A DNA stretch of 64,000 nucleotides from Stenotrophomonas sp. ESTM1D_MKCIP4_1 (GCF_003086895.1 NZ_CP026004.1:3864684-3928683); one strand, 5' to 3'; numbered from the stretch's first letter, positions 40,754 through 51,307 are shown. Made by a program: numbers and translations. Notes: a model not told the origin generated them from the letters alone.

Positions 40754-40792
40754 GGGGTCGGATCCCTTTCCGCAGGAAAGGGCTCTGACCCC
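40754..40792. repeat. GGGGTCGGATCCC/GGGCTCTGACCCC palindrome
   Basis: GGGGTCGGATCCCTTTCC pairs with GGAAAGGGCTCTGACCCC (opposite orientation to the copy at 28529), placed between ndh and the next gene on the same strand. Confidence 0.8.
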
Positions 40793-40821
40793 GCCTCTCA
40801 ACCACTACGCAAAGGAATGCC

Positions 40822-41142
40822 ATGACCACCCCTGACGCCCAGCAGAAGCGCGCCCGCACCGCCCTTGAACAGTTGCTGGGCACCGAAGAAGGCGAGGACA
40901 GCGTCGACCTGTTCATCCAGCATCATCTGGACGAGATCGAAGCCGGGTACTGGAACGCGCAACTGGGCACGGCCACGCCGGCGGCCAGCGCGGTGCTGGG
41001 CCTGCTGCAGCCGCGCGCGCCCTGGGGAGACGATGGATCGGTGCACGTCGATTTCGAGCTGCCGGGCGACGTCTCGCAGTATGTGCTGAGTGTCGAGTTC
41101 GATGAGGACGGCGAGGTGCTTGGCGTTTCGATGGAGAGCTGA
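40822..41142 (+). CDS. Small acidic protein, possibly DUF2004 family
   Basis: 106-aa acidic protein starting MTTPDAQQKRARTALEQLLG with FIQHHLDEIEAGYWNAQLG in the middle and ending LSVEFDEDGEVLGVSMES. The C-terminal FDEDG...SMES pattern resembles DUF2004 proteins, but this is a recollection of pattern only. No signal peptide or membrane segment, so cytoplasmic. Function unknown. Confidence 0.6.
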   Translation: MTTPDAQQKRARTALEQLLGTEEGEDSVDLFIQHHLDEIEAGYWNAQLGTATPAASAVLGLLQPRAPWGDDGSVHVDFELPGDVSQYVLSVEFDEDGEVLGVSMES

Positions 41143-41152
41143 GCGCGGCGAG

Positions 41153-41177
41153 GCCATCCACGCGTGGCGTGGATCTA
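41153..41177. repeat. Single GTAGATCCACGC-type repeat
   Basis: CATCCACGCGTGGCGTGGATCTAC fills the short gap between two convergent genes; its GTAG end gives the TAG stop codon of the minus-strand gene at 41175. Confidence 0.85.
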
Positions 41178-41606
41178 CTCCGCCTTCGGTTTCGGATACC
41201 ACAGCGCATTGACGATGACCCAGCGCTGGTCGAAACGACCCATGTGGAAGTAGTCGACGAACCACGGGGTTTCCAGCCGCACCGAGGCCGCGTTGCCGGT
41301 GACATCCAGCACCGTGCAGCGGCGGTCCCATTGCTCCTTCGGAGTCTTCAACGCGCCCTGCTTGGTCAGAGCCACCAGTTCTTCCTTGGACATGCGGCGC
41401 AGGCCCAGTCGCTCATCCGGCGTATCGCCCAGCACCGCGCGCTTGGCCACGTCCGGGTGCAGGGACCGGGCCACGCGCTGCGGGTCGGCCTCCAACTGGC
41501 CGTCCACGTAGTCGTGGCAGGTGGCTTCGATGGCCGCGAGGGTGGCCGGGTCGGCGGCCGGGCTCGTCGCACCGGCAACAGCAAACAGCAGGGCAAGCGT
41601 GGGCAT
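41175..41606 (-). CDS. Secreted NTF2-like (lumazine-binding-like) protein
   Basis: 143-aa protein with a short hydrophobic N-terminus (MPTLALLFAVAGATSPA) that is probably a signal peptide. The rest fits the NTF2-like 'putative lumazine-binding' family: ATLAAIEATCHDYVDGQLEAD, then VARSLHPDVAKRAV, SKEELVALTKQG and the C-terminal YFHMGRFDQRWVIVNALWYPK. GGAG precedes the start. These proteins are small cone-shaped domains of unknown substrate. The amber stop codon is part of a GTAG repeat. Confidence 0.75.
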   Translation of the reverse strand: MPTLALLFAVAGATSPAADPATLAAIEATCHDYVDGQLEADPQRVARSLHPDVAKRAVLGDTPDERLGLRRMSKEELVALTKQGALKTPKEQWDRRCTVLDVTGNAASVRLETPWFVDYFHMGRFDQRWVIVNALWYPKPKAE

Positions 41607-41655
41607 TCCGGGTCTCCAGCGCTGGGCGTCTGGCGATGATGGCATGGGTGCGGCA

Positions 41656-41732
41656 CCCATCCACACATGGCGTGGATCTACTGCATCAGGCGCATTTCAT
41701 CGGCGCCCATCCACGCATGGCGTGGATCTACG
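41656..41732. repeat. Two direct GTAGATCCACGC-type repeats
   Basis: CATCCACACATGGCGTGGATCTAC and CATCCACGCATGGCGTGGATCTAC follow each other (about 41658 and 41707). The CTAC end of the second supplies the TAG stop codon of the GIY-YIG gene. Confidence 0.85.
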
Positions 41733-42003
41733 GGACGGCCTGGGCCGGGGCCTGCAGCCAGGCCAGCTTGCGTTCACGCGGCTGCTGCTTGAGCTGCCAT
41801 TCGGCACGTGAGGCAGCGGCGCGGTCCGGGTATTCGCGCACGGCGAGGATGCGCAGCGGCGGCCGGGCCCGTGTGTAGCGGGCGCCCTTGCCGGCCTGGT
41901 GGGCGGCGAAACGGGCCGCCACGTCGGTGCTGATGCCGGCGTAATAGCTGCCATCCCGGCACTCAAGCAGATACAGGAACCAGGGCACGGGCGGACGGGT
42001 CAT
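41728..42003 (-). CDS. GIY-YIG nuclease domain protein (UPF0213/YhbQ type)
   Basis: 91-aa stand-alone GIY-YIG domain: [20 protein letters not shown] carries the two half-motifs, followed by [20 protein letters not shown] with the catalytic Arg and the C-terminal [19 protein letters not shown] containing the conserved Glu. YhbQ-like proteins are small nucleases linked to DNA metabolism; exact target unknown. The start MTRPPVP at 42003 is the family N-terminus. It is divergent from the riboswitch-controlled gene, 47 bp from the aptamer start. Stop codon is in a GTAG repeat. Confidence 0.88.
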   Translation of the reverse strand: MTRPPVPWFLYLLECRDGSYYAGISTDVAARFAAHQAGKGARYTRARPPLRILAVREYPDRAAASRAEWQLKQQPRERKLAWLQAPAQAVP

Positions 42004-42035
42004 GGGGAGATTATGGCGTGCTGCACTGCAGCGGA

Positions 42036-42041
42036 TATACT
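42036..42041 (+). promoter_or_regulatory. Likely -10 element for the riboswitch transcript
   Basis: TATACT at 42036-42041 lies 9-14 bp before the first aptamer. No good -35 was seen, so this is tentative. Confidence 0.4.
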
Positions 42042-42049
42042 GGCGGCCG

Positions 42050-42246
42050 AATGCAGGAGAGAGGCGCCACGCTGGCGCCCGCCGAAGGCGCAGGCTCCCA
42101 TGATCGCTCAGGCCGGTGGGCTGGAATCCCACCAACCATGCATTCGACTCGCCGAGCTGGAGAGAGGTCACCGGGCACGCCCGGCACGATCCGCCGAAGG
42201 GGCACGCGGTTCATCCCGCTGAACTCTCAGGCAAAAGGACAGCGGG
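42050..42246 (+). ncRNA. Tandem glycine riboswitch
   Basis: Two glycine aptamers are seen in sequence. The first runs from about 42052 with GCAGGAGAGAGGCG ... CGCCGAAGGCGCAGGC ... TCGCTCAGGC. The second runs from about 42156 with CTGGAGAGAGG ... CCGCCGAAGGGGCACGC ... ACTCTCAGGCAAAAGGACAG, the classic 3' signature. The linker between them is short (about 25-30 nt), as in co-operative tandem riboswitches. It stands immediately upstream of the TRIC/UPF0126 gene with no clear terminator, so an ON switch acting at translation or an unseen terminator is possible. Confidence 0.92.
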
Positions 42247-42334
42247 AGCGGCACCGGTCATCGTCATCCCGTCATTGCGCAGGCAGTGGCGGTATACGCG
42301 CATGGCCGGCCCCACCGCGCCCGGAGCCTTTCCC

Positions 42335-42952
42335 ATGCTGCTGTCCATCATCTACCTCGTCGCCATTTCCGCCGAAGCCATGACTGGCGCCCTGTCCGCA
42401 GGCCGCCGTCGCATGGATCTGTTCGGCGTGGTCATGATCGCCTGCGTCACCGCCCTCGGTGGCGGTTCGCTGCGCGACATCCTGCTGGGCCACTACCCGC
42501 TGGGCTGGGTGAAGCACCCCGAGTATCTGGGCTTCACCGTGTGCGCGGCGCTGATCGCCACCTGGGTGGCGCGCTGGATGCATCACTTCCGCCGCACCTT
42601 CCTGGTGCTGGATGGCCTGGGGCTCATTGCCTTCACCCTGATCGGCTGCTCGATTGCACGCGAGGCCGGCCATGCGATGCCCATCGTGCTGATTGCCGGC
42701 ATGCTGACCGGTGCCTTCGGCGGCGTGCTGCGCGACATCCTCTGCAACGAAGTGCCCCTGATCTTCCAGAAGGAGCTGTACGCGATCATCTCGCTGCTGA
42801 CCGGCGCGGTGTACCTGCTGCTGCTGCGCTGGGGCGTGGCCGATGCCACCGCCATCCTGTGCTGCCTGGGCGGCGGCTTCGCGGTGCGCCTGCTGGCGAT
42901 CCACTACCGCTGGGAAATGCCCAAGTTCGTGTACCACGACGAAGTGCATTGA
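42335..42952 (+). CDS. TRIC/UPF0126 family membrane protein under glycine riboswitch control
   Basis: 205-aa protein with seven predicted membrane helices in two repeats. Both halves carry the family GG motif: ACVTALGGGSLRDILLGHYPLGW (first) and AGMLTGAFGGVLRDILCNEVPLIF (second). UPF0126 proteins resemble trimeric intracellular cation channels; several are placed behind glycine riboswitches, which suggests a link to glycine transport or export. The start MLLSIIYLVA at 42335 is chosen for its GGAG ribosome site; MAGPTAPG at 42302 is an alternative. Confidence 0.9.
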   Translation: MLLSIIYLVAISAEAMTGALSAGRRRMDLFGVVMIACVTALGGGSLRDILLGHYPLGWVKHPEYLGFTVCAALIATWVARWMHHFRRTFLVLDGLGLIAFTLIGCSIAREAGHAMPIVLIAGMLTGAFGGVLRDILCNEVPLIFQKELYAIISLLTGAVYLLLLRWGVADATAILCCLGGGFAVRLLAIHYRWEMPKFVYHDEVH

Positions 42953-42959
42953 CCGTTTG

Positions 42960-43048
42960 ACGGTAGTGCCGGCCGCTGGCCGGCAACGCTGCACACGCCC
43001 ACAAATTCCAGCAGGTTGCCGGCCAGCGGCCGGCACTACCGGTGATAG
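42960..43048. repeat. Inverted pair of GTAG-type palindromes
   Basis: GGTAGTGCCGGCCGCTGGCC and its inverse GGCCAGCGGCCGGCACTACC flank a unique core of about 40 bp (42960-43042). The remaining bases to 43239 form the leader of the pump operon; no other gene is evident there. Confidence 0.85.
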
Positions 43049-43239
43049 GACATGACCAAGGTCATGCGGCATTCGCCGGTCTGATTGGCTACCATTGACG
43101 CCCCGTCGCACGCGCGACGGCATCCAGCCACGCTGCGCTCGCGGCCCCGCCAGACAACTCCCCTCCCCCGCTGCCCGCTGCGCATGAAGCGTGACCGGGC
43201 GTACATGTCCCTGCGTGCCCGCAGGGCGCAGGATGCCCC

Positions 43240-44424
43240 ATGTCCGCTGTTGAGCCGTCCCGTAGCACCCCGTCGCGTTCCCACCGCAGGTGGGCGATTC
43301 CCGCCGCCATCATCGTGATCGGCCTGGTGGCCTGGTGGGCGTGGCCGCGCGCCGATGCGGACGTGGCCGAAGGGCCGGGCAAGACCGTACCGGTGCGCGT
43401 GGCCCGCGCCAGCGCCGAACCGCTGCAGCTGCGCCTGAAGGCCGTCGGCACCGTCACCCCGCTGCACAGCGTGGTGGTGCGCAGCCGCGTGGATGGTGAA
43501 CTGCTGCGCCTGCATTTCCAGGAAGGCCAACAGGTCAAGGCCGGTGATCTGCTCGCGCAGATCGACCCGCGCCCCTATGAAGTGAAGCTGGCGCAGGCAC
43601 AGGGCACCCAGCAGCAGAACCTGGCCGAACTGGAAAACGCCGAACGCCAGCTGCAGCGCTACCGCGAACTGCAGAAGCAGAACTACGTGTCCGGGCAGGA
43701 ACTGAGCGACCAGCAGAGCAAAGTCCGCCAGCTGCAGGGCCGACGCATCAGCGATCAGGCTTCGGTGGACGAAGCGCGCCTGCAACTGCAGTACACCCGC
43801 ATCACCGCACCGGTCAGCGGTCGCGTCGGCCTGCGCCGGCTCGATGTCGGCAACCTGGTGCACGCCAGCGACACCGACGGCCTGGTGACCCTGGCGCAGA
43901 CTGCTCCGATCAGCGTGCTGTTCACCGTGCCCGAACCGGAACTGCCGGCCCTGCTCGACGCCGTGCAGGCGCAGGCCGGCCTGCCGGTGGAAGCCTGGGA
44001 CCGCAGCGAAAGCAAGGCACTGGCGCAGGGCACGCTGTCCAGCGTCGACAACCGCATCGACACCGCCACCGGCACGCTGAAGCTGCGCGCGCAGTTCGAC
44101 AACGCGGGCCTGGCCCTGTTCCCCAACCAGTTCGTCAACGTGCGCCTGCAGCTGGGCGAACACCCGGCACTGCTGATTCCCGATGCCGCCGTGCAGTTCG
44201 GCAGCCAGGGCAACTACGTGCACATCGTCGACAAGGACAACAAGGCACAGCGCCGCACCGTGGTGCTGGGCCCGGCCGATGAGGGCCGCGTGGCCGTGCG
44301 TTCGGGCCTGCAGGCTGGCGACCAGGTGGTGATCGAAGGCATCGACGGGCTGGAAGACGGCACCGCGGTGGAGATCATCGCCGAACCCGCTGCTGCAGCG
44401 AAGGCGGCCAAGGCCGGCGCATGA
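43240..44424 (+). CDS. mdtA: RND pump periplasmic adaptor (MdtA/SmeI-like)
   Basis: 394-aa membrane fusion protein. An N-terminal membrane anchor ([16 protein letters not shown], about 19-34) leads to a barrel-sandwich/lipoyl half ([33 protein letters not shown]), a coiled-coil hairpin (about 120-190, [31 protein letters not shown]), the second lipoyl half ([22 protein letters not shown]) and a beta-barrel. It ends overlapping the first pump gene (ATGA). It corresponds to MdtA of E. coli and SmeI of S. maltophilia SmeIJK. Confidence 0.92.
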   Translation: MSAVEPSRSTPSRSHRRWAIPAAIIVIGLVAWWAWPRADADVAEGPGKTVPVRVARASAEPLQLRLKAVGTVTPLHSVVVRSRVDGELLRLHFQEGQQVKAGDLLAQIDPRPYEVKLAQAQGTQQQNLAELENAERQLQRYRELQKQNYVSGQELSDQQSKVRQLQGRRISDQASVDEARLQLQYTRITAPVSGRVGLRRLDVGNLVHASDTDGLVTLAQTAPISVLFTVPEPELPALLDAVQAQAGLPVEAWDRSESKALAQGTLSSVDNRIDTATGTLKLRAQFDNAGLALFPNQFVNVRLQLGEHPALLIPDAAVQFGSQGNYVHIVDKDNKAQRRTVVLGPADEGRVAVRSGLQAGDQVVIEGIDGLEDGTAVEIIAEPAAAAKAAKAGA

Positions 44425-47400
44425 ACCTGTCGCGTCCGTTCATCCTGCGCCCGGTAGCCACCACGCTGCTGATGGTGGCGCTGCTGCTGTCCGGCGTGCT
44501 GGCTTACCGCCTGCTGCCCGTGGCGGCGCTGCCGCAGGTCGATTACCCGATCATCCAGATCACCACGCTGTACCCCGGCGCCAGTCCGGAACTGACCACG
44601 CGCACGATCACCGCGCCGCTGGAACGCCAGCTCGGGCAGATTCCCGGCCTGAAGCAGTTGTCGTCCACCAGTTCCGGCGGTGCCTCGGTCATCACCCTGC
44701 AGTTCGGCCTGGATGTGGCGCTGGGCGTGGCCGAGCAGGATGTGCAGGCCGCCATCAACGCAGCCGGCAGCTTCCTGCCGGATGATCTGCCAGTGCCGCC
44801 GGTGTACCGCAAGGTCAACCCGGCCGACACGCCCATCCTTACCCTCGCGGTGACCTCGCAGGCGCTGGCCCTGCCACAGGTGCACGATCTGGTGGACACG
44901 CGCATCGCGCAGCGCCTTTCGCAGCTGCCGGGCGTCGGCCTGGTCAGCCTGGCCGGTGGCCAGCGCCCCGCCGTCCGCATCCAGGTGAACCCGGCTGCAC
45001 TGGCCGCCAACGGCCTGGGCATGGACCACATCCGCACCGCCATCGCTGCGGCCAACGTCAACCTGCCCAAGGGCAGTTTCGATGGCCCGATCCGCGCGGT
45101 GATGCTCGATGCCAACGACCAGATGCGCAGCGTGGATGAGTACCGCGCCCTGGTGCTGGCCTGGCGCGACGGTGCCCCGTTGCGGCTGGGCGATGTGGCC
45201 ACCATCACCGATGGCGCCGAGAACCGCCAGCTGGCCGCCTGGAGCGGCACCACGCCGGCGGTACTGGTAAACATCCAGCGCCAGCCCGGTGCGAACGTGA
45301 TTGCCGTGGTTGAACAGGTACGCACGCTGCTGCCGCAGCTGCAGGCCACGCTGCCGGCGGGCGTGCAGATGGCCGTGCTGAGTGACCGCACCGAATCGAT
45401 CCGCGCCTCCGTGCGCGGCGTGCAGAAGGAACTGGTGCTGGCCATCGGCCTGGTGGTGCTGGTCACCTGGGTGTTCCTGCGCAACCTGCCGGCCACTCTC
45501 ATTCCCAGCGTGGCGGTGCCGCTCTCGCTCATCGGCACCTTCGCGGTGATGCTGCTGGCCGGCTATTCGCTCAACAACCTCACGCTGATGGCACTGACCA
45601 TCGCCACCGGCTTCGTGGTGGACGATGCCATCGTGATGCTGGAAAACATCGCCCGCCATCTGGAAGACGGTGAAAGCCCGCGCGAGGCGGCGCTGAAGGG
45701 TGCGACCGAGATCGGCTTCACCCTGGTCTCGCTGACCGTCTCGCTGATCGCGGTGCTGATCCCGCTGTTGTTCATGGCCGATCTGGTGGGCGCGCTGTTC
45801 CACGAGTTCGCGGTGACGCTGGCGGTAGCGATCGGCATTTCGCTGCTGGTGTCGCTGATGTTGACGCCGATGCTGTGTGCGCGCTTCCTGAAGCCGCATG
45901 CGAAGGGGTCAGAGCCCCAAGGGGATCTGCCCCCGGCCCAGGGGTCGGATCCCGCCAGGGCTCCGACCCCAAAACAGGATGTCTTCGACCGCATCATCGC
46001 CGTCTACGACCGCCAGCTGCAGTGGGTGCTGCAGCGCCAGCCGTTGATGCTGCTGGCCACCGTCGCCACGCTGGCGCTCACCGTGGCGTTGTACTTCGCC
46101 GTGCCCAAGGGCTTCTTCCCGGTGCAGGATGCCGGCCTGGTGCAAGGCATCAGCGAAGCACCGCAGGCGATTTCCTTCCAGGCCATGCGCGAGCGCCAGC
46201 AGGCGCTGGCAGCGGCCATCGAAGCCGACCCGGCGGTGGCCAGCGTGTCCTCGTACATCGGTGTGGACGGCAACAATGCCACGCTCAACACCGGCCGCCT
46301 GCTGATCGAACTGAAGCCGCATGGCGACCGCGAAGGCGCCGCCGTAGTGATGGAACGGCTGCAGCACCGCGTGTCGAAAATTCCCGGCATCACCCTGTAC
46401 CTGCAGCCGGTGCAGGAACTGGGCATCGAAGACCGCATCAGCCGCAACCAGTACCAGTTCACCCTGACCACGCCCGAACAGCAGACGCTGGAAACCTGGA
46501 CGCCGAAGCTGCTGCACGCCCTGCGCCAGCAGCCGGCGCTGCGCGATGTAGCCAGCGACCTGCAGATGCAGGGCCGGCAGGCGCGGGTGAACATCGACCG
46601 CGATGCCGCCGCGCGCCTGAACGTGAGCGTGGAAGCGGTGGCCGATGCGCTGTACGACGCCTACGGGCAGCGGCAGATCTCCACCATCTTCACCCAGGCC
46701 AGCCAGTACCGCGTGGTGCTGGAAGCCGATCCCTCGGGCCAGCCCGGGCCCGACGCCATCAGTGGCCTGCGCGTGCGCAACAGCGATGGGCAGACCGTAC
46801 CGCTGGGCGCGGTAGCGCGGGTGGAACTGGGGCCGGCGGCACTGCTGCGCAACCATGTGGGCCAGTTCCCAGCGGCCACGCTGTCGTTCAACCTGGCACG
46901 GGGTGCCTCACTGGGCGAAGCCACCGCCGCCGTGGAAGCGGCGCGCACGCAGATCGCCCTGCCCGACAGCATCGAACTGCGCCTGCAGGGTGCGGCCGCA
47001 GCGTTCAGCAGTTCGCTGTCGTCCACGCTGTGGCTGATCCTGGCCGCCGTGGTGGTGATGTACATCGTGCTGGGCGTGCTCTATGAAAGCTTCGTGCACC
47101 CGATCACCATCCTCTCCACCCTGCCCTCGGCCACGGTGGGCGCGCTGGCCGCGCTGTGGGTGAGCGGGCGCAGCCTGGATCTGATCGCCGTGATCGGCAT
47201 CGTGCTGCTGATCGGCCTGGTGAAGAAGAACGCGATCATGATGATCGACTTCGCGCTGGACGCGCAGCGCACGCGTGGCATGGCCCCGCGCGAGGCGATC
47301 CACCAGGCGGCGCTGCTGCGCTTCCGGCCGATCCTGATGACCACGCTGGCCGCGCTGTTCGGCGCGGTGCCGCTGATGCTGGCCAGTGGTTCCGGTGCGG

Positions 47401-47555
47401 AACTGCGGCAACCGCTGGGCTGGGTGATGGTCGGCGGCCTGCTGGTCAGCCAGGTGCTGACCCTGTTCACCACCCCGGTGATCTACCTGGCCTTCGACCG
47501 CCTGCAGCGGCGGCGCACGGCCGCCCCCGCCATGCCCGGCGAGGCCCGCGCATGA
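44421..47555 (+). CDS. mdtB: RND multidrug efflux permease, first of a pair (MdtB/SmeJ-like), with in-frame repeat insert
   Basis: 1044-aa inner-membrane proton antiporter of the heteromeric MdtBC type. The N-terminus ([21 protein letters not shown]), the proton-relay helix ([19 protein letters not shown]), NKD-type and the C-terminal [19 protein letters not shown] are all intact. Residues about 495-517 ([20 protein letters not shown]) have no counterpart in E. coli MdtB: their DNA (45905-45970) is a GGGGTCAGAGCCCC palindromic repeat, placed in the cytoplasmic loop between the two halves. It overlaps mdtA and mdtC by 4 bp each. Confidence 0.95.
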   Translation: MNLSRPFILRPVATTLLMVALLLSGVLAYRLLPVAALPQVDYPIIQITTLYPGASPELTTRTITAPLERQLGQIPGLKQLSSTSSGGASVITLQFGLDVALGVAEQDVQAAINAAGSFLPDDLPVPPVYRKVNPADTPILTLAVTSQALALPQVHDLVDTRIAQRLSQLPGVGLVSLAGGQRPAVRIQVNPAALAANGLGMDHIRTAIAAANVNLPKGSFDGPIRAVMLDANDQMRSVDEYRALVLAWRDGAPLRLGDVATITDGAENRQLAAWSGTTPAVLVNIQRQPGANVIAVVEQVRTLLPQLQATLPAGVQMAVLSDRTESIRASVRGVQKELVLAIGLVVLVTWVFLRNLPATLIPSVAVPLSLIGTFAVMLLAGYSLNNLTLMALTIATGFVVDDAIVMLENIARHLEDGESPREAALKGATEIGFTLVSLTVSLIAVLIPLLFMADLVGALFHEFAVTLAVAIGISLLVSLMLTPMLCARFLKPHAKGSEPQGDLPPAQGSDPARAPTPKQDVFDRIIAVYDRQLQWVLQRQPLMLLATVATLALTVALYFAVPKGFFPVQDAGLVQGISEAPQAISFQAMRERQQALAAAIEADPAVASVSSYIGVDGNNATLNTGRLLIELKPHGDREGAAVVMERLQHRVSKIPGITLYLQPVQELGIEDRISRNQYQFTLTTPEQQTLETWTPKLLHALRQQPALRDVASDLQMQGRQARVNIDRDAAARLNVSVEAVADALYDAYGQRQISTIFTQASQYRVVLEADPSGQPGPDAISGLRVRNSDGQTVPLGAVARVELGPAALLRNHVGQFPAATLSFNLARGASLGEATAAVEAARTQIALPDSIELRLQGAAAAFSSSLSSTLWLILAAVVVMYIVLGVLYESFVHPITILSTLPSATVGALAALWVSGRSLDLIAVIGIVLLIGLVKKNAIMMIDFALDAQRTRGMAPREAIHQAALLRFRPILMTTLAALFGAVPLMLASGSGAELRQPLGWVMVGGLLVSQVLTLFTTPVIYLAFDRLQRRRTAAPAMPGEARA
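45905..45970. repeat. GGGGTCAGAGCCC-family repeat inside the mdtB coding sequence
   Basis: Two tandem palindromic halves, GGGGTCAGAGCCCC ... and GGGGTCGGATCCC-N4-GGGCTCCGACCCC, occupy 66 bp, exactly 22 codons. The elements elsewhere in the window (28529, 29685, 37557, 40754) are all intergenic; this one is in frame and without stop codons. Confidence 0.9.
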
Positions 47556-50500
47556 GCCCCATCGCACGCCTGGCCCAGGCCTGCGTGCAGCGACCGGTGG
47601 CGACGATCCTGCTGGCGGTGGCGCTGGTGCTGGCCGGGCTGCTGGCGCTGCGCATGCTGCCGGTGGCGCCGCTGCCGCAGGTGGATTACCCGGCCATCGA
47701 AGTGAGCGCCAGCCTGCCCGGCGCCTCGCCCGAGTCGATGGCCGCCACCGTGGCCACACCGCTGGAACGCGCCCTGGGCAGCCTGCCCGGCATCTCGCGC
47801 ATCGATTCGGCCAGCACCCAGGGCCAGACCTCGGTGGAGCTGAAGTTCGTGCTCGGCCGCGATATCGACGAAGCCGCGCGCGAAGTGCAGGCGGCCATCA
47901 ACCTGGCACGCGGGCAGTTGCCCAGCGGCATGCCGGGCATGCCGCAGTACCGCAAGGTGAATCCCTCGCAGGCACCGATCCTGGCACTGGCGCTGACCTC
48001 GGACACGCTGCCACCGGGCCAGCTGTACGACCTGGCGTCCACCGTACTGGCGCAGAAGCTCTCGCAGGTGCCGGGCGTGGGCGAAGTGCAGGTGGGCGGC
48101 AGCGCCCTGCCGGCGGTGCGCGTATCGCTGGACCCGAACGCCCTCAACCACGCCGGGCTGGCATTGGAAGACGTGGCCCAGGCCATCGGCCGCGCCAACG
48201 CGGTGCGACCGCTGGGTGCGGTGGGCGATGACCGCCAGCACTGGCAGCTGGAAGCACCGCTGCAGCTGCGCCAGGCCGCGCAGTACCGCGAACTGGCGTT
48301 GAAGGTCAGCGACGACCGCACCCTGCGCCTGGGCGATGTGGCCGCCGTGGCCGATGGCGTGGAAGACCGCTACGCCAGCGGCTTCCACAACGAACGCCCG
48401 GCGGTGCTGCTGATCGTCAGCCGCCAGCCCGGTGCGAACATCATCGCCACCGTCGATGCCATCCAGGCGCAGTTGCCGCAGCTGCACGCGCTGCTGCCGC
48501 CCAGCGTGGACATGCGGCTGGTGATGGACCGCTCGCCGGTCATCCGCGCCACCCTGCACGAAGCCGAGCTGACCCTGGTGCTGGCCATCGCCCTGGTGGT
48601 GCTGGTAGTGCTGGCGTTCCTTGGCCACTGGCGCGCCGCGCTGGTGCCCAGCGTGGCCATCCCGGTGGTGCTGTTCGGCACGCTGGCGCTGGTGGCGTTG
48701 ATGGGCTTCTCGCTCAACACGCTTTCGCTGATGGCCCTGATCGTCGCCGCGGTGCTGGTGGTGGACGATGCCATCGTGGTGCTGGAAAACATCGCCCGCC
48801 ACCGCGAACTGGGCGCCGACCGCTGGCAGGCCGCCGTGCGCGGTGCGGCCGAAGTGGGCGCCACCCTGCTGTCGATGAATGTGGCACTGGCGGTGGTGTT
48901 CGTCTCCATCCTGTTCCTGGATGATTTCGTCGAGCGCCTGTTCCGCGAATTCTCGCTGACCCTGGTGGCAGCGATGAGCGTGTCGGTGGTGGTTGCCCTC
49001 AGCCTGGTGCCGATGCTGTGCGCGCGCCTGTTCGTGGATGACGCGCAGCAGGCGTCGCGCTGGCAGCGCGGCAGCAATGCACTGTTCGAGCGCGTGCGCG
49101 CCGCCTATCTGCGCACCCTGCAGGCAAGCCTGCGTCGGCTGCGCTGGCCGCTGCTGGCGTTCGTGGCAGTCATCGCCCTCAACGCGTGGCTGTTCCAGCA
49201 GGTACCCAAGGGCGTGGTGCCCAAGCAGGACACCGCACAGCTGCGGGGCTTCGCGCGCGGCGACGATGGGCTTTCGTTCCAGGCCATGCAGCCGAAGATC
49301 GATGCCTACCGCACGCTGCTGCTGTCCGACCCGGCCATCGAAGACATCATCGGATATATCGGCGGCAGCAACGGCGTCAACAACGCCTTCATCATGATCA
49401 AGATGAAGCCGCTGGCCGAGCGCAAGGTGTCCAGCCAGGAAGTGATCGACCGCCTGCGCGCACGCCTGCCGAAGCTGCCCGGCGGCAATCTCTACCTGTG
49501 GGTCGACCAGGACATCCGCCTGGAAGGTGGCGGCAGCAGCGGCCAGTACGAATTCCAGCTGCTGTCGGCGGACATGGCGCCGTTGCGCGAGTGGGCGCCC
49601 AAGGTTGCCGCCGCGCTGCGCACCCTGCCCGAGCTGGTGGATGTGGAAGCGCAGGGCGAGGCCGGCATGCGCCAGGTCGTGCTGGACATCGACCGCGAAG
49701 CCGCCGCGCGCCATGGCGTCAACCTGCGCACCGTGGCCAACGTGCTCAACAACTCCTTCAGCCAGCGCCAGGTCGCCACCCTGTACGACAGCCTCAACCA
49801 GTACCGCGTGGTGATGGAACTGGACCCTAAGCATACCCAGGACCCGGGCACGCTGGCGCGACTGCAGGTAGTGGATGGCAATGGCCAGCGCATTCCGCTG
49901 TCCACCATCGCCAGCTGGCGTTATGGCATGGCACCGGACCGCATCTACCACAGCGAACAGTTCGCCTCGATCTGGATCGAGTTCGCGCTGGCACCGGGCG
50001 TCGGCCTGGAACAGGCCACACAGGCCATCAACGCGGCGATGGCCAAGCTGATGTTGCCGCGCACGGTGCAGGCCAAGCTGTCGGGCGAGGCCGGTGGCCT
50101 GGACCAGCTGCGTTCTCGCCAGCTGTGGCTGGTGCTGGGTGCCACCCTGGCGGTCTATCTGGTGCTGGGCATCCTGTACGAAAGTTTCCTGCAGCCGCTG
50201 GTGATCCTGTCCACCCTGCCCTCGGCCGGCATCGGCGCGCTGCTGGCGCTGTGGGCGTTCGGCAACGAACTGAACCTGATCGCGTTGCTGGGGTTGTTCC
50301 TGCTGGTGGGCGTGGTGATGAAGAACACCATCCTGCTGGTGGATTTTGCCCTGGCAGGGGAGCGGCGGGGCCTGAGTGCGCAGGAGGCGGTGATGGATGC
50401 GGCACGGCTTCGCCTGCGGCCGATCCTGATGACCTCGCTGGCGGCACTGCTGGGCACCCTGCCGTTGATGCTGGCCAACGGCGAAGGCTGGGAACTGAGG

Positions 50501-50611
50501 CAGCCGCTGGGCATCGCGATTGTCGGCGGGTTGCTGGTGAGCCAGTGGCTGACGCTGTACACGACGCCGGCGATGTATCTGGCGCTGGCGAGGATGCGCG
50601 CGAAGCGGTGA
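47552..50611 (+). CDS. mdtC: RND multidrug efflux permease, second of a pair (MdtC/SmeK-like)
   Basis: 1019-aa RND permease similar to MdtC. The start [20 protein letters not shown] overlaps the mdtB stop (ATGA), so translation is coupled. Family features: [21 protein letters not shown], helix 4 [17 protein letters not shown] with the proton-relay Asp pair, and [20 protein letters not shown] in helix 10. No outer-membrane partner gene follows; like MdtABC it probably uses a TolC protein encoded elsewhere. Its last codons ([16 protein letters not shown]) are partly repeated 1.5 kb downstream. Confidence 0.95.
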   Translation: MSPIARLAQACVQRPVATILLAVALVLAGLLALRMLPVAPLPQVDYPAIEVSASLPGASPESMAATVATPLERALGSLPGISRIDSASTQGQTSVELKFVLGRDIDEAAREVQAAINLARGQLPSGMPGMPQYRKVNPSQAPILALALTSDTLPPGQLYDLASTVLAQKLSQVPGVGEVQVGGSALPAVRVSLDPNALNHAGLALEDVAQAIGRANAVRPLGAVGDDRQHWQLEAPLQLRQAAQYRELALKVSDDRTLRLGDVAAVADGVEDRYASGFHNERPAVLLIVSRQPGANIIATVDAIQAQLPQLHALLPPSVDMRLVMDRSPVIRATLHEAELTLVLAIALVVLVVLAFLGHWRAALVPSVAIPVVLFGTLALVALMGFSLNTLSLMALIVAAVLVVDDAIVVLENIARHRELGADRWQAAVRGAAEVGATLLSMNVALAVVFVSILFLDDFVERLFREFSLTLVAAMSVSVVVALSLVPMLCARLFVDDAQQASRWQRGSNALFERVRAAYLRTLQASLRRLRWPLLAFVAVIALNAWLFQQVPKGVVPKQDTAQLRGFARGDDGLSFQAMQPKIDAYRTLLLSDPAIEDIIGYIGGSNGVNNAFIMIKMKPLAERKVSSQEVIDRLRARLPKLPGGNLYLWVDQDIRLEGGGSSGQYEFQLLSADMAPLREWAPKVAAALRTLPELVDVEAQGEAGMRQVVLDIDREAAARHGVNLRTVANVLNNSFSQRQVATLYDSLNQYRVVMELDPKHTQDPGTLARLQVVDGNGQRIPLSTIASWRYGMAPDRIYHSEQFASIWIEFALAPGVGLEQATQAINAAMAKLMLPRTVQAKLSGEAGGLDQLRSRQLWLVLGATLAVYLVLGILYESFLQPLVILSTLPSAGIGALLALWAFGNELNLIALLGLFLLVGVVMKNTILLVDFALAGERRGLSAQEAVMDAARLRLRPILMTSLAALLGTLPLMLANGEGWELRQPLGIAIVGGLLVSQWLTLYTTPAMYLALARMRAKR

Positions 50612-50618
50612 ATGCGGG

Positions 50619-50740
50619 CGGTTCATCCACGCATGGCGTGGATCTACTGCATCGGGTGGGACCTTGTAGAGTCGAGCTTGCTCGACTGCCCTTTGCGGTG
50701 GATCAACAGCCGTCGAGCAAGCTCGACACTGCAGAAGGCG
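50619..50740. repeat. GTAG-type repeats after mdtC
   Basis: CATCCACGCATGGCGTGGATCTAC (50626-50649) is followed by an inverted pair GTAGAGTCGAGCTTGCTCGAC (about 50668) and GTCGAGCAAGCTCGACACTGC (about 50711). Confidence 0.85.
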
Positions 50741-50742
50741 GA

Positions 50743-51279
50743 TCAGCGCGCGGAGCGGATTGCATTACCTGACGTGCCGGGCATGGCACGACGGCTTCGT
50801 GCCACACGCCGAGCAGGCGTGGTTGCAGATTCCCGCGGCGGGTCCAGCAGCGGCACCGTCGTGCCAGTACGTTCGGCCAGCCAGCGCACCACATCCGGCT
50901 TTTCCATCGCCAACGCCAGCAGCATCGTCGTAGCATCGTCGGGATAGGTCGTCTCGTTCTCGTAGCGGGAGAACGCAATGGCACCTTTTCCGAAGAGCGT
51001 TGCCGCTGCACGCTGGGTCAGGCCATAGCGACGCCGAAATGCGAGCACGTCCTCACCCAGCAAGAGGCCGCCGTAATGTTCGCGCCGGGCCGCCAGACGC
51101 CTGAGGTTCTCGATCTGCTGTGCTTCGCTGGTTGCCGTAGCGCCACATGCAGGGCACTCCATCACCAACAGGTCGACAACAACTTCATTGCCACGCGGGC
51201 TGAAGTGTCGTTCGCGTGTGGATGCCAGCAACCGTGCGTTCTGGCAGGCCGGACACATCCGGGGCTTGGCGTTGTTCAT
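50743..51279 (-). CDS. MqsA-like antitoxin with zinc finger and HTH
   Basis: 178-aa protein. The N-terminus carries two CxxC pairs (Cys9/Cys12 and Cys42/Cys45; MCPACQNARLLAS and MECPACGATATSE), the YgiT/MqsA zinc ribbon. The middle (about 75-130) is an HTH-XRE domain of MqsA type (FRRRYGLTQRAAATLFGKGAIAFSRYENETTYPD). It ends with a basic tail (ARRVARSRRAMPG). It lies 28 bp downstream of the toxin-like gene, in the toxin-first order of mqsRA. It probably binds and neutralises the toxin and represses the operon. Confidence 0.82.
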   Translation of the reverse strand: MNNAKPRMCPACQNARLLASTRERHFSPRGNEVVVDLLVMECPACGATATSEAQQIENLRRLAARREHYGGLLLGEDVLAFRRRYGLTQRAAATLFGKGAIAFSRYENETTYPDDATTMLLALAMEKPDVVRWLAERTGTTVPLLDPPRESATTPARRVARSRRAMPGTSGNAIRSAR

Positions 51280-51307
51280 GGCGTGCTCCGATCAATCACG
51301 TGGCGAT

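Noticed and set aside
47483..50626. A 1047-codon open frame antisense to mdtC, and similar long frames opposite rpoD, topA and the ArnT-like gene
   Set aside because: Composition is that of a shadow frame, no family motif is present, and the sense strand holds complete, well-conserved genes.
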